DNA from: Streptomyces finlayi
Lineage (GTDB): Bacteria > Actinomycetota > Actinomycetes > Streptomycetales > Streptomycetaceae
Direction of reading: 5' to 3'
DNA length: 64,000 nucleotides
Assembly: GCF_014216315.1 (NCBI RefSeq)
Contig: NZ_CP045702.1
Span: 310,001-374,000 of the forward strand
The notes beneath the pieces were generated by a model that saw only the letters and a list, made by a program, of their open reading frames with translations, had not been told where the DNA came from and searched no databases. Below are positions 45,627 through 55,179 of the stretch, in pieces (position 1 is the stretch's first letter; every line of letters starts with the position of its first letter). The position numbers and the translations under genes are program-made.

Positions 45627-47009
45627 ATGCGGCTGACCGTGATCGGAACGGGCTACCTGGGTGCGGTGCATGCCGCGTGCATGGCGGACATCGGACACGA
45701 GGTGCTCGGCGTCGACGTGGATGCCCACCGGGTCGCGATGCTCGGCGAGGGCAGGACCCCCTTCTACGAACCAGGGCTCCAGGAGACCCTCGCCCAGGGT
45801 GTCGGCTCCGGCCGCCTCCGGTTCACCACCTCGCTGCGCGAGGCCGCCGAGTTCGGGGATGTCCACTTCATCTGCGTCGGCACCCCGCAGAAGGAGGGTT
45901 CCCACGCTGCGGATCTGCGGTACGTCGATGCCGTCGTCGATGAGCTGGCGCCTCACCTGCGACGGCCGTGCCTCATCGTGGGCAAGTCGACGGTGCCCGC
46001 CGGCACGACGTCCCGGCTCGATGTACGCCTCGAAGCGCTCGCTCCCGAGGGCGCGGACGCCGAGGTCGCCTGGAACCCCGAGTTCCTCCGCGAGGGCCAT
46101 GCCGTCGAGGACACGCTGCGGCCCGAACGGATCGTGGCAGGCGTCTCGTCACCGCGTGCCGACGCTGTCCTGCGGGAGGTGTACGCGCCCATGCTGCAGG
46201 CCGGTGTTCACTACATCAGCACTGACCCGACGACCGCCGAGCTGGTCAAGGTGGCGGCGAACTCCTTCCTCGCCACCAAGATCTCGTTCATCAACGCGAT
46301 GGCCGAGGTGTGCGACGCGGTCGGCGCGGACGTGTCCACCCTGTCGGAGGCCCTCGGCCACGACCCTCGGATCGGACGCGCCTTCCTCTCCGCGGGCCTC
46401 GGATTCGGCGGCGGTTGTCTGCCCAAGGACATCCGGGCGTTCATGGCGCGCGCCGGGGAACTCGGTGTCGGCGACTCCGTGGCGTTCCTGCGCGAGGTCG
46501 ACGAGATCAACGGGCGTCAGCGGCACCGCACGGTCGGCATCGCGCGGAACATGGTCGGCGGGGACTTCGCGGGCCGCCGTATCGCCGTGCTCGGCGCCAC
46601 CTTCAAGCCGGACAGCGACGACGTAAGGGACTCACCCGCACTCGCCGTGGCCGCCGCGGTCCACCGCGAGGGCGCGGCCGTCAGACTGTACGACCCGCAG
46701 GGCATCGAGAACGCCCGGTCCGTACTGCCACAGATCGAGTATGTCCACGACGTGGCGAAGGCGTGCGAGGGCGCCGAACTCGTCCTGCACCTCACGGAGT
46801 GGGCCGAATTCCGCCGGATCGACCCCGCGGTGCTCGCTGCCGCCGCTTCCGAACCGCGGATCCTCGACGCCCGCAACGCACTGGACGCCCCGCTCTGGCG
46901 CTCCGCGGGGTGGACCGTGCGCGCGCTCGGAAGGCCGGCGCCGCCTGCCCTGCCCAACCAGCAGGCGACCGCCCCCGTGGCCGTGGCCTACTCCTCCGAA
47001 CTGGGCTGA
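45627..47009 (+). CDS. ugd: UDP-glucose 6-dehydrogenase
   Basis: A 460-residue UDP-glucose/GDP-mannose dehydrogenase family enzyme that oxidises UDP-glucose to UDP-glucuronate with two NAD+. N-terminal GTGYLGAVHAACMADIGHEV, NPEFLREGHAVEDTLRPERI, catalytic Cys in GFGGGCLPKD (near 260) and C-terminal VLGATFKPDSDDVRDSPALA are typical. It supplies the UDP-xylose synthase at the head of the operon. ATG 45627 has GGAGAAGAA upstream. Its last 22 bases overlap the end of the convergent lipoprotein gene. Confidence 0.95.
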   Translation: MRLTVIGTGYLGAVHAACMADIGHEVLGVDVDAHRVAMLGEGRTPFYEPGLQETLAQGVGSGRLRFTTSLREAAEFGDVHFICVGTPQKEGSHAADLRYVDAVVDELAPHLRRPCLIVGKSTVPAGTTSRLDVRLEALAPEGADAEVAWNPEFLREGHAVEDTLRPERIVAGVSSPRADAVLREVYAPMLQAGVHYISTDPTTAELVKVAANSFLATKISFINAMAEVCDAVGADVSTLSEALGHDPRIGRAFLSAGLGFGGGCLPKDIRAFMARAGELGVGDSVAFLREVDEINGRQRHRTVGIARNMVGGDFAGRRIAVLGATFKPDSDDVRDSPALAVAAAVHREGAAVRLYDPQGIENARSVLPQIEYVHDVAKACEGAELVLHLTEWAEFRRIDPAVLAAAASEPRILDARNALDAPLWRSAGWTVRALGRPAPPALPNQQATAPVAVAYSSELG

Positions 47010-48712
47010 GCCGCACCGGCGGCGGCTGTCGGGGCGAGGCGCTCACCGAAGTAGTCGACGGCTCCGGGATCGACACCCAGCTTCTGGAGATTCAGCGCCG
47101 CCGCGGTCAGTTCGTCCGTGCAGCCAGGCACCATCAGAGCGGCCCCCTTCACACTTCTGACGGGGGCCGTCGTGCTCTCCAGACACGGATCGGCTGCCGA
47201 GCCCGTGGGGCCGGATTCGTCCTGCTCCTGACCGTCGGCGGAACGCCAGGAGTTGAGCGTCAGATGGCTCTGGGCGCCCCACCGCACCTTCCAGGTGTCC
47301 GTGCTGAAGTAGTCGTTGCCCTGCAGGATCACGTCGTCCGACGCGAAGGCCTTGGTCGATAGCACGAGCGGAGCGCCGTCCGTCACGAAGATGTTGTTCC
47401 GGATCCTGGCGCTCGTCAGTCCCGTCTCCAGGCGCAGGGCGGGCGCGTCCTCCGATGCGCGGCTCGATGCCTTCATCACCACGGTGTTGTGGTAGATATC
47501 CAGGTCCCTGACGAGGCCGCCGTACGCGACGATCCCGCCGTACTGAGGGTGCTTCCGGGAGTCGTCGTGGCTCAGGTTGAAGCGCACGACGTTGTCCCGG
47601 TGCGCGCCGTTCCGGTCGCGGGTGTAGAGGAGATAGCCCGGTCCGTCGTTCCCGAAGGCGAAGTTGTACTGGAGGACCGACGAGGAGACGTTGTTGTCGA
47701 GGCCGAAGCCGCCACCGTCCACATGAGAGCCCGACCGGTTGGCGTACGAGACGTTGTGCTCGATGACCACGCGGGTGGAGTCGTAGGCCCAGATCCCCTC
47801 TGGCCCTTCCTCCGCCCGGCTCGACGACTTCCGGCCGTTGTGATGCGCCGACGAGCGCCGGACCTTGGCGTCGCGGACGCTGCCCAGCATGATGCCGCTA
47901 CCGGTGTTCCGGTCGGCCGACTTCGGATCGCCGTCGTTCTCGTACGCCTTCACCCGGGCCAGCGAGACTTTCTCGTGGGCGTACAGGGGGTCGTCCGCGT
48001 CGAACGCGGGCCCCACGGAGGAGATACCCGCGTCCTTGTTGCCGTGGACGGCGGTGTCGCTGATGCGCACGTCGCGGAAGCCGGTTCCTCGGTTGGCGCC
48101 GGCGAGTGTGACACCGTTGCGGAAGTGCGAGATGTCGAGGCCGGAGAGGACCACGTGCGACAGTTTCCGGTCGTCCGCGAGGTTACTGAAGAACCGGACC
48201 CCGGCGCTACGGGTGAACGAGCGGTCGTCTCCGACCAGTTCGAGGTCCCGGATCTCCACTCCCGCCGTGTTGTAGACGGAGATGCCTGGCGTTCCGGCTG
48301 TCTCGATCGTCGCGCGGCCGCCGCCGTACGAGTCGACCACCACCGGTTTCTTCGCTCTGCCCGCCTCGTCCTCGTCGAGCGAGAGGGAGCCGCGGTAGCG
48401 GGCACCCGCTCGTAGCCGGAGACGGTCACCCGGTCTGTAGGTCACCGCGTCCGCCTTGCGCAGCGTCCGCCAGGCCCGCTCCGGGGAGAGACCGTCGTCG
48501 TCGTCGTCGCCGTCGGGACTCACGTAGAAGGTGAACCCGTCGGCGGCGTTCTTGCGGGGCGGCACATAGGTGTCCGGCAGCGAGCAGCCGGACGCAGCAA
48601 GCAGGGCGGTGACCAGCGCACACGGCAGGGCGCGTGAGCGGTACCGCCCCGGGGCCTGCCGACCACGCGGCTCCTCGGACGTGGCCCCCTGCTTCTCCGT
48701 TCGTTCCTGCAT
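46988..48712 (-). CDS. Beta-helix lipoprotein, probable polysaccharide lyase or epimerase-like
   Basis: A 574-residue surface lipoprotein. The signal has a lipobox ending AASGC (near residue 43). FTFYVSPDGDDDDDGLSPER and AWRTLRKAD are the start of right-handed parallel beta-helix proteins (PL6/PL-type and Mannuronan-epimerase-like). Repeats of short strands follow to about 480 (VEIRDLELVGDDRSF, GIMLGSVRDAKVRRSSAHHN, VVIEHNVSYANRSGSHVDGG), with Asn/His/Asp-rich turns that may form an active site. The gene is convergent with the exopolysaccharide operon and overlaps its end, so it may trim, cut or modify that polymer. ATG 48712 with GGGAG upstream gives the natural signal peptide. Confidence 0.82.
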   Translation of the reverse strand: MQERTEKQGATSEEPRGRQAPGRYRSRALPCALVTALLAASGCSLPDTYVPPRKNAADGFTFYVSPDGDDDDDGLSPERAWRTLRKADAVTYRPGDRLRLRAGARYRGSLSLDEDEAGRAKKPVVVDSYGGGRATIETAGTPGISVYNTAGVEIRDLELVGDDRSFTRSAGVRFFSNLADDRKLSHVVLSGLDISHFRNGVTLAGANRGTGFRDVRISDTAVHGNKDAGISSVGPAFDADDPLYAHEKVSLARVKAYENDGDPKSADRNTGSGIMLGSVRDAKVRRSSAHHNGRKSSSRAEEGPEGIWAYDSTRVVIEHNVSYANRSGSHVDGGGFGLDNNVSSSVLQYNFAFGNDGPGYLLYTRDRNGAHRDNVVRFNLSHDDSRKHPQYGGIVAYGGLVRDLDIYHNTVVMKASSRASEDAPALRLETGLTSARIRNNIFVTDGAPLVLSTKAFASDDVILQGNDYFSTDTWKVRWGAQSHLTLNSWRSADGQEQDESGPTGSAADPCLESTTAPVRSVKGAALMVPGCTDELTAAALNLQKLGVDPGAVDYFGERLAPTAAAGAAQPSSEE

Positions 48713-49381
48713 CGACGCTCGCGCTCCCTGGCTGTCTGGTGCATCAACGGTGCTCAGGCAGCCTGACAGAGAGTCGGGGGCCGCCACCGGCAATGACATG
48801 ACGCACAGGGCTGAAGAATTACGCCAGGGTGAACGAACCAGCACGAGTCCGGGGCCCCTCGCTTCGAGCAGCGAGGGCCCCGAAGGGAGTGTGCACATTC
48901 CGTGAATGATCTCCGCCAGCCCCTCCCCGAATCCCATCCCGCCCGTGATGTGGGCGCGGAAGACTTGCGTGTCTCGCATCCACTGAGCATGGCCATCGGC
49001 GTACCGATGCAGCGATCGACGAAGCCAGCGGAAAGGAGATCCGCTACGAAATCGAGGACCGACACCCGCCCAGCTGGCACACCACTGCGCACGGCCTCCT
49101 GGGGGAGGCCTCCGGAGACCGGTGCGCGGCGGCGGGAACGGCTGGTGCGGCGAATGCTGTGCCTCCCCGGGCGCTGCGCGACTCCGACCGGCCCGCCACC
49201 CGCACCAGCCAACATTGCCAAGCCGAGTGCCAGGCCCCCGCCACCGTGAAGATCGCAGTGAGCGCTGGGCCGAAGACGGCAGGCTCCCGGCGGGAATCGT
49301 GGGCGGGCTCTCGATGGGCACGGGTGGCACCGTCCCAGCCGTCCGACACAGTGAGTCAAAGCAAGTGAGTCGAGAGGGGTG
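48713..49381. other. Intergenic region with a possible NmrA-like remnant
   Basis: About 670 bp without an intact gene. Plus-strand codons near 49005-49050 read DAAIDEASGKEIRYEIED, like the segment of NmrA-type NAD(P)-binding proteins, but nothing around supports a gene. Other frames are low-complexity. A GGGGCCC...hairpin-like pair (GGCCCCTCGCTTCGAGCAGCGAGGGCCCC) near 48854-48882 could be the terminator of an earlier gene or part of the lipoprotein promoter region. Confidence 0.4.
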
Positions 49382-50311
49382 TCATGCCCTGGTGAGGTCT
49401 ATCACCGTGGACTGGTTGGTCGTCACCGTGACTCCGTAGTCGCGGTCGTCTGCCGTCGCCGTCGCCGACAAGCCCGCGGAGCCGGACTGGAAGGGAAGGG
49501 CGTCCTGCGAGTCTGCGGGGGTCGCGGTCCAGTGGACCGGAGCGCCTGGGGTGCACTCGACCGTGGTCTTGAACCAGTTGCTCGCGGTCACGCGCTTCTG
49601 AGCCTGAGTAAGGCGGCCGTCGACGGTGACCTGCGCCGGCTTATTGCACGTCACCGTTCCACCGACGGTGGGCTGGCCGCCAGGTGCGGGCACAGTGCCC
49701 TGCGGGTCGAGGGCGAGGCCGAGGGCGAGCGCGGCCGGCGGCTCGGGCATGACGGAGTGGACCTCGCCGCGCAGGGCCAGCCCGGAGCCGTCGCAGTACT
49801 GTTCGAAGGTCGCGTCGAGCGCGCGTACCGAACCGTACGGGCCGAAGCTGATGTTCGAGATGGTAAAGGAGCCGGTACTGCTGCTCGCGCAGTCGCGGTC
49901 GGTTCCGCTGAAGTTCAGTTCCGAGTCCGTGGACCCGGCGTAGGGCCACCGCAGCGCCCCGGTGTAGGTGGTGCCGCTGGTGAGCTTCTCGCCGTCAGGG
50001 GCCGCCATGTTCAGAGCCCAGCGGTTGCCGTCGGGGGTGAGGACCTGGACGAAGACGCTGTTCTCGTCCCTGGCGCCAGAGACGTCGAAGGCATCGCCCG
50101 CATCGGTCGTGAACTGCTGCGACTGCCCACCGGATATCTTCTCGCCCGGGTCGCCGCTGAAGGTGAGCGATCCCGAGTCGGCCGCGTGGGCAGAGGCCGT
50201 GCCCGCGAGCGGACCGACCGTCGCCACCAGGGCCAGGGCCGCCGCGAGGACCGCCGTGGCATGGGCCAGTCTGCGTCCGACCGCGCCGCCGGATGCCGTA
50301 GTGCGCTGCAT
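49382..50311 (-). CDS. Secreted protein of unknown function
   Basis: A 309-residue exported protein. The Sec signal is strong (GRRLAHATAVLAAALALVAT ... AGTASAHA, cleavage near residue 41). The mature part is beta-rich with many Ser/Thr/Gly and two Cys pairs: SGSLTFSGDPGEKISGGQSQ, VFVQVLTPDGNRWALNMAAP, NFSGTDRDCASSSTGSFTIS, and a C-terminal domain with GGTVTCNKPAQVTVDGRL. The layout suggests two immunoglobulin-like or jelly-roll domains. ATG 50311 has GGAGGAGAACCTCA upstream. No family recognised. Confidence 0.8.
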   Translation of the reverse strand: MQRTTASGGAVGRRLAHATAVLAAALALVATVGPLAGTASAHAADSGSLTFSGDPGEKISGGQSQQFTTDAGDAFDVSGARDENSVFVQVLTPDGNRWALNMAAPDGEKLTSGTTYTGALRWPYAGSTDSELNFSGTDRDCASSSTGSFTISNISFGPYGSVRALDATFEQYCDGSGLALRGEVHSVMPEPPAALALGLALDPQGTVPAPGGQPTVGGTVTCNKPAQVTVDGRLTQAQKRVTASNWFKTTVECTPGAPVHWTATPADSQDALPFQSGSAGLSATATADDRDYGVTVTTNQSTVIDLTRA

Positions 50312-50582
50312 TGAGGTTCTCCTCCGAGAGGGTCCCCGGCCCGGTAGGCCGGATGTGATCAAGGACGTAGCGGACGGAGTGTGCCAAGCAGCCCCGGAGA
50401 CTTCAACTCATCTCACATATAGATCAATTGCGTCACATAGCGGACCCGGAGACGACACACCAGCCGGGCACGGAAGGTGGCAAGAACCGCAGTGCTGTCA
50501 ATACTCGTGAACATCACCCGACCGGGGAACGGGGTGCCTCCCAAACCGCGGCAGGCCGTCCATGGCCGCGTAGCCCTGGAGA

Positions 50583-53150
50583 TCAGGCGGCACGGCGGCG
50601 GGCGTTCAACCCGGCGCTCTCGCTGGTGGCGAGGGCGGCTGGGGCGCTGGGGGGTTGATCGGCGGGAGGCGGTGTCGTGCCGGGAAGGCGGAGGCGTTTG
50701 AGGGCGAGGGCGTTGACGGCGACGATGATGCTGGACCCGGACATGGACAGCGCGGCGATCTCCGGCCGCAGCACCAGGCCGGAGGCGGGCTCAAAGACGC
50801 CCGCGGCAATCGGCAGCGCGATGGCGTTGTAGCCGATGGCCCAGCCAAGATTCTGCCGCATCTTGCGCAGGGTGCCGCGGCCGATGCGCAGCGCCGAGGC
50901 AACATCCAGTGGGTCGGAGCGCATCAGGACGAGGTCGGCGGTCTCGATGGCCACGTCGGTGCCGGCCCCGATGGCGATGCCGAGGTCGGCCTGGGCGAGG
51001 GCGGGTGCGTCGTTTACGCCGTCGCCGACCATGGCCACCTTCCGGCCGTCCCGCTGCAGCTCGGCCACCTTGGCCGCCTTGTCCCCGGGCAGGACCTCGG
51101 CGATGACTGTGTCGATGCCCAGACGGTCCGCGATCCGCTCGGCGGTGGCCTGGTTGTCGCCGGTGAGCATGACCACTTCGACGCCGAGGGCGTGCAGTTC
51201 GGCCACCGCGGCGGCCGAGGTCTCCCGGGGCGCGTCGGCGATGCCGATCAGGGCCGCCGCCTGTCCGTCGACGGTGGCGATGACGACGGTACGGCCGGTG
51301 GCGGCCAGCGCCTCGCGCTGGGCGGCCAGTTCGCCGAGGTCAACGCCTTCGCGCATCGCAAGTCTGCGGTTGCCGACCGCGACCCGGTGGCCGTCGACGA
51401 CCGCGGTCGCACCGTGGCCGGGGACGTTCTCGAAGTGCCACGCGCTCACTGCCGCCACGGCCCGGCTCTCGGCGTACCGGACGACGGCTTCGGCCAACGG
51501 GTGCTCGGACTCACGCTCCAGCGCCGCGACCAGCCGCAGCAACTGGTCCTCGTCCGTTCCCGGGGCGGTGATCAGGTCGGTCACCTCCGGCTCGCCCTTG
51601 GTCAGGGTGCCGGTCTTGTCCATGACCACGGTCTGGATCCCCGCCGATGCCTCCAGGGCGACGGCGTTCTTGAACAGCACCCCGCGCCGGGCGCCCAGTC
51701 CCGTGCCGACCATGATGGCCGTAGGGGTGGCCAAACCCAGGGCGTCCGGGCAGGTGATGACGACGACGGTGATGGCGAACAGCATCGCGGTGCCCAGCGA
51801 GCGGTCGGTGGCCAGCAGCCAGACGGCCAGCGTCGCGGCGCCGCCGATCAGGGCGACGAAGACCAGCCAGAACGCGGCCCGGTCGGCCAGCCGCTGGCCC
51901 GGGGCCTTGGAGTTCTGTGCTTCCTGGACGAGTTTGACGATCTGTGCCAGGGCGGTGTCGGAGCCGACCTTGGTGGCGCGCACGCGGAGCGTGCCGTTGG
52001 CGTTGATGGTCGCTCCGACGACCTGCGAGGAGGGGACCTTGTGGACCGGCAGGCTCTCCCCGGTGACCATCGACTCGTCGACCTCGCTCTCGCCCTCCTC
52101 CACGAGCCCGTCTACGGCGATCTTGGCTCCGGGCCGGACCAGCAGCAGATCGCCGACCACGACCTCGGCGGTGGGCACCTCCACCGGCTCCCCGCCCCGC
52201 ACGACCAGGGCCTTGGGCGGGGCCAGGTCGAGCATGGTGCGGATCGCGTCGTTGGCGCCGCCCCGGGCCCGCATCTCGAACCAGTGGCCGAGCAGCACGA
52301 ACGAGGCCAGCACCGTGGCCGCCTCGTAGAAGACGTCGCCGCCCCCGGTGAGCGTGATGATCAGCGAGTACAACCAGCCGGAGCCGACGGCCACCGCGAC
52401 CAGCACCATCATGTCCAGGGTGCGGGCACGCAAGGCCCGCACCGCGCCGCCGAAGAAGATCGAGCACGCGTAGAAGATCACCGGCAGGCTCAGCAGCAGC
52501 GCCCAGACATCCTGGCGCAGCCCGAAGGGAACCGGGGCGTCCAGACCGAAGACGTCCTCGCCGATCGGCGACCAGATGACGATGGGGAGCGAGAACAGCA
52601 GCGCCACCAGGAAGCGGTTGCGCATGTCGGCCACCATCGCTGCCATCGACATGGCCTCGTGCCCGCCGTGCCCCATCAGCTCGTGCGGCGTCGGCATCCC
52701 CTCGGCCTCGGCGGGAGCCTCGGCCGCCGCGTGCTCGACGTGCTCGGGGTGCCCCGCGGGCGCGGTTGGAGCGGCCACTCGCGCGGCATGGCCCTCATGA
52801 GTCACATGACGGTCCTCTGCGGCTTCGACAGCAGGGTCCGGCTCGGCCATCGGATCACAGACATGGGACGGCACCGACTGGCCCGCGCAGTGGTAACCGC
52901 ATTCCTCAACCCAGCGGCGCAGCTCGGCCAGCGACGTGCGCCGCGGATCGAAGACCACCGTCGCCGACTGCGCGACCGGGTTGACCTCGACCTGAAGTAC
53001 GCCAGGCCGCCTGCCCAGCACAGCGGCGACGGTGCTCTGCTGAGACGCCCACGCCAGGCCGCGCACATCCAAAACCGCAGTACTGCGCTCCCTACCGGGA
53101 CCCTCGCAGTGAGGCGCGTCATAATCGTGATGATCCGCGTGATGAGGCAC
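50583..53150 (-). CDS. Heavy-metal P1B-type ATPase, copper-type, atypical metal motifs
   Basis: An 855-residue P-type ATPase that pumps metal ions out of the cytoplasm. An HMA-like domain (about 20-90, VLDVRGLAWASQQSTVAAVL) has lost the CxxC pair and keeps only a late ECGYHC. A His/Met-rich linker (GHGGHEAMSMAAMV) follows. Eight helices, TGES in the actuator, CPDALG in helix 6 where copper pumps have CPC or CPH, DKTGTLTKG at the phosphorylation site, HPLAEAV and GDGVNDAPAL. GTG 53150 has AAGGAGGGG upstream; the preceding gene ends 3 bp before it, so it is the last gene of the operon with cytochrome b. Ion most likely copper; motif changes make this uncertain. Confidence 0.92.
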   Translation of the reverse strand: MPHHADHHDYDAPHCEGPGRERSTAVLDVRGLAWASQQSTVAAVLGRRPGVLQVEVNPVAQSATVVFDPRRTSLAELRRWVEECGYHCAGQSVPSHVCDPMAEPDPAVEAAEDRHVTHEGHAARVAAPTAPAGHPEHVEHAAAEAPAEAEGMPTPHELMGHGGHEAMSMAAMVADMRNRFLVALLFSLPIVIWSPIGEDVFGLDAPVPFGLRQDVWALLLSLPVIFYACSIFFGGAVRALRARTLDMMVLVAVAVGSGWLYSLIITLTGGGDVFYEAATVLASFVLLGHWFEMRARGGANDAIRTMLDLAPPKALVVRGGEPVEVPTAEVVVGDLLLVRPGAKIAVDGLVEEGESEVDESMVTGESLPVHKVPSSQVVGATINANGTLRVRATKVGSDTALAQIVKLVQEAQNSKAPGQRLADRAAFWLVFVALIGGAATLAVWLLATDRSLGTAMLFAITVVVITCPDALGLATPTAIMVGTGLGARRGVLFKNAVALEASAGIQTVVMDKTGTLTKGEPEVTDLITAPGTDEDQLLRLVAALERESEHPLAEAVVRYAESRAVAAVSAWHFENVPGHGATAVVDGHRVAVGNRRLAMREGVDLGELAAQREALAATGRTVVIATVDGQAAALIGIADAPRETSAAAVAELHALGVEVVMLTGDNQATAERIADRLGIDTVIAEVLPGDKAAKVAELQRDGRKVAMVGDGVNDAPALAQADLGIAIGAGTDVAIETADLVLMRSDPLDVASALRIGRGTLRKMRQNLGWAIGYNAIALPIAAGVFEPASGLVLRPEIAALSMSGSSIIVAVNALALKRLRLPGTTPPPADQPPSAPAALATSESAGLNARRRAA

Positions 53151-53152
53151 GG

Positions 53153-53467
53153 TCACCCCTCCTTCGACGGGTGAGACCGGGACAGCCAGCGGGCGGCGCG
53201 CCGGTTCTGAGAGCCTGCGGCCAATTGTCCCCCAATCGCACGCCTGGGCAACAGCCGGAGCCGGGACGGAGCGGTGAGCGCGGCAAGGATCCGAGCCGCC
53301 TGGACGACCGACGCGGTCAGCATCAGGAAGCTGCCCAGGACGAAGATTCCGGTGGCGGGCCCGGGATCCGACCGCAGCCCGTAGTACAGCCTGCCCGCGG
53401 CGAGGATCGCTGTGGCGGTGAGCGCCCAGAACCAGCGCCGTGCGCGCCGCACGGCAGTGGTGTCCAT
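53153..53467 (-). CDS. Small membrane protein between cytochrome b and metal ATPase
   Basis: A 104-residue protein with two hydrophobic helices: WFWALTATAILAAGRLYYGL and ATGIFVLGSFLMLTASVVQA. The rest is Arg-rich and cytosolic. Its ATG overlaps the stop of the cytochrome b reading frame (ATGA at 53465-53469), and its stop lies 3 bp from the ATPase start. Such tight coupling implies a common complex or task. Family unknown; it may be a subunit or assembly aid for the cytochrome. Confidence 0.75.
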   Translation of the reverse strand: MDTTAVRRARRWFWALTATAILAAGRLYYGLRSDPGPATGIFVLGSFLMLTASVVQAARILAALTAPSRLRLLPRRAIGGQLAAGSQNRRAARWLSRSHPSKEG

Positions 53468-54523
53468 CAGTGTCCCTTCGGATTGGCGATCCACACCTGG
53501 ACGGTGATGGCGGCAAGAGCGAGCAGCAGCACGACAGCAGCGCCGAGGGCGAGCTTGCGCTCGCGCCATCGCCGCTTCGGGCTGCGGTCGAGGAGCGGCA
53601 CGAGGAGGATCAGTCCGAACACGCCCGCGATGACATACGCGATCGACGCGACTCCGAACCACTCCTCCATGGGAAAGAACCACCAGAACATCCACAGCGG
53701 GCGGGTGACCTCGATCCCCTCGACCGGTGTCGGGCCGACGACGGGCGGCACCAGCCCGCCGAGGACGGACAGCACCCCCAGCAGGACAAGGCCGAAGGCC
53801 GCCACCCGCTTCAGGTGCGTGGTGAACGGCTCGGGCGTCTCCACCTCGGGCACCGGGATCTCGGGATGGGTTGAGATCTTGTGCCGCTTGACCAGCAGCG
53901 CGTGCCACACAAACCAGGCCAGGGATGATCACCACATGCGCGCTGTAGAGCCGCAGCAGGATCGGCACCCGGTCGGTCAGCTCCGAGGTGAACCAGATCC
54001 CGGCCCCGCCGAGCAGCTCAGCCACGTCCAGATTATGGATCAGCGCCTCATATCCCTCCTGGTCCCACTTCAGGACGGTGCCGGTGAACACGGCGAGGAA
54101 GGCGAGCAGGAACATCGCGGCGCCCACGACCCAGTTGCCCGCCCGCGGCTTCTTGTACGAGGCATGGAAGAAGACCCGCAGCAGGTGCAGCAGGGCGAAA
54201 ACGAACATCGCCTGCGCCGCCCAGTAGTGCAAGGCGCGGGCGAAGCCGCCCAGCCAGACGCCGGTCACCAGGTCGCGCACCGACTGGTTGGCGTCCTCCG
54301 GCATGGGGTTGTAGAACTGCGTGATATAGATCCCGGTGACCAGGAGAATCACGAACGCAACCGCGGTGATGCCACCCAGGCTCCACCCCAGGTTGTTCGC
54401 GTGCTCCGGCACCGGATAGGCCAGCGCCTTGATGCCCATGCGCTCGTCGATGGCGTCGACCGCGCAGTGGAGCCGGCTGCGGTGAGCCGGTCCGGCACTC
54501 GGTGATGTCTGGTCGGGGGTCAT
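53467..54523 (-). pseudogene. Cytochrome b (bc1/b6-like) with a single frameshift
   Basis: The N-terminal part (from ATG 54523) is clear cytochrome b: MGIKALAYPVPEHANNLGWS, LLVTGIYITQFYNPMPEDAN, HYWAAQAMFVFALLHLLRVF with haem His positions, and LFGGAG-like GGAGIWFTSELTDRVPILLR. At about 53915 the frame shifts; the next frame continues FVWHALLVKRHKISTHPEIP and ends with three more helices (PLWMFWWFFPMEEWFGVASI, AGVFGLILLVPLL). Joined, it would be about 350 residues with seven or eight helices. No Rieske or cytochrome c gene is adjacent. One base explains the break, so sequencing error is possible. Confidence 0.82.
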
Positions 54524-55135
54524 GGTCTCTTGCCCTTCTGCTGGGCGGCTCGGCGCTCGAGCTCACGGATCCTGTGCCGAGGACGCAGCCACACCGCCAG
54601 CCACAGCCCCGCCGCGACCGCGAACAGGCCCAAAGCGAACAGAACCGCGTCCCCGGCGTAGGCGATGCCACGCGGGGGCCGGAACTCCTCCGGCACCGTG
54701 CTCGTGCCTGTCTTGGTGCCCGTCGCGAACCGGCCACTCTGCGGGGCGGAGGGCAGCTTTCCGCCGAGCGCGTCCAGCAGCAGCACGCGCGCCCGCGGAG
54801 GGCGGTCTCGTCCGGCCCCGGCCCCTCGACGACTTCGAGGGCCTGACGGACGAGACCAAGGTCGACGCCTTCCTTGTCCGGGGCCTCCAGGGCGTCTTCG
54901 ATACGTTCGGCCACCCGCTCCTCGTCGGCGTCGTTGGCGATCAGGGCGATGGCCTGCTCGACGAGCAAGGGCGCTTCTCGGCTCTCTTCCTCATCCGCCC
55001 GGGCCTGCCAGGGAACAATGGGATATGGACCAGGACGAGTGCCATGACGGCCAGCGCCACGGCACTCCCCCGGTCGAGGCGGCTGTACGCAGTCGACCGC
55101 GGGCTTCTTCTCCGGGCGGGCAAGTCCTCACCCAT
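54520..55135 (-). pseudogene. Two-helix membrane protein, two frameshifts, upstream of cytochrome b
   Basis: ATG 55135 (GAAGGGAAGC upstream) gives a first helix AVALAVMALVLVHIPLF. After a shift near 55000 the frame reads APLLVEQAIALIANDADEER and DLGLVRQALEVVEGPGPDET; after another near 54795 it reads VLLLDALGGKLPSAPQSGRF and a last helix AVLFALGLFAVAAGLWLAVWL, ending 4 bp inside the cytochrome b start. Together they make a protein of about 200 residues with helices at both ends and an acidic middle. The last part (54520-54786) alone could still be translated. Family unknown. Confidence 0.6.
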
Positions 55136-55179
55136 GAGTGCTTCCCTTCCGCGGCTGCCTGACCAGCACCGCTGTCTCC

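Noticed and set aside
50655..53174. Plus-strand open frame of about 840 codons opposite the metal ATPase
   Set aside because: Shadow of the ATPase; Gly/Asp/Arg/His-rich with no domain.
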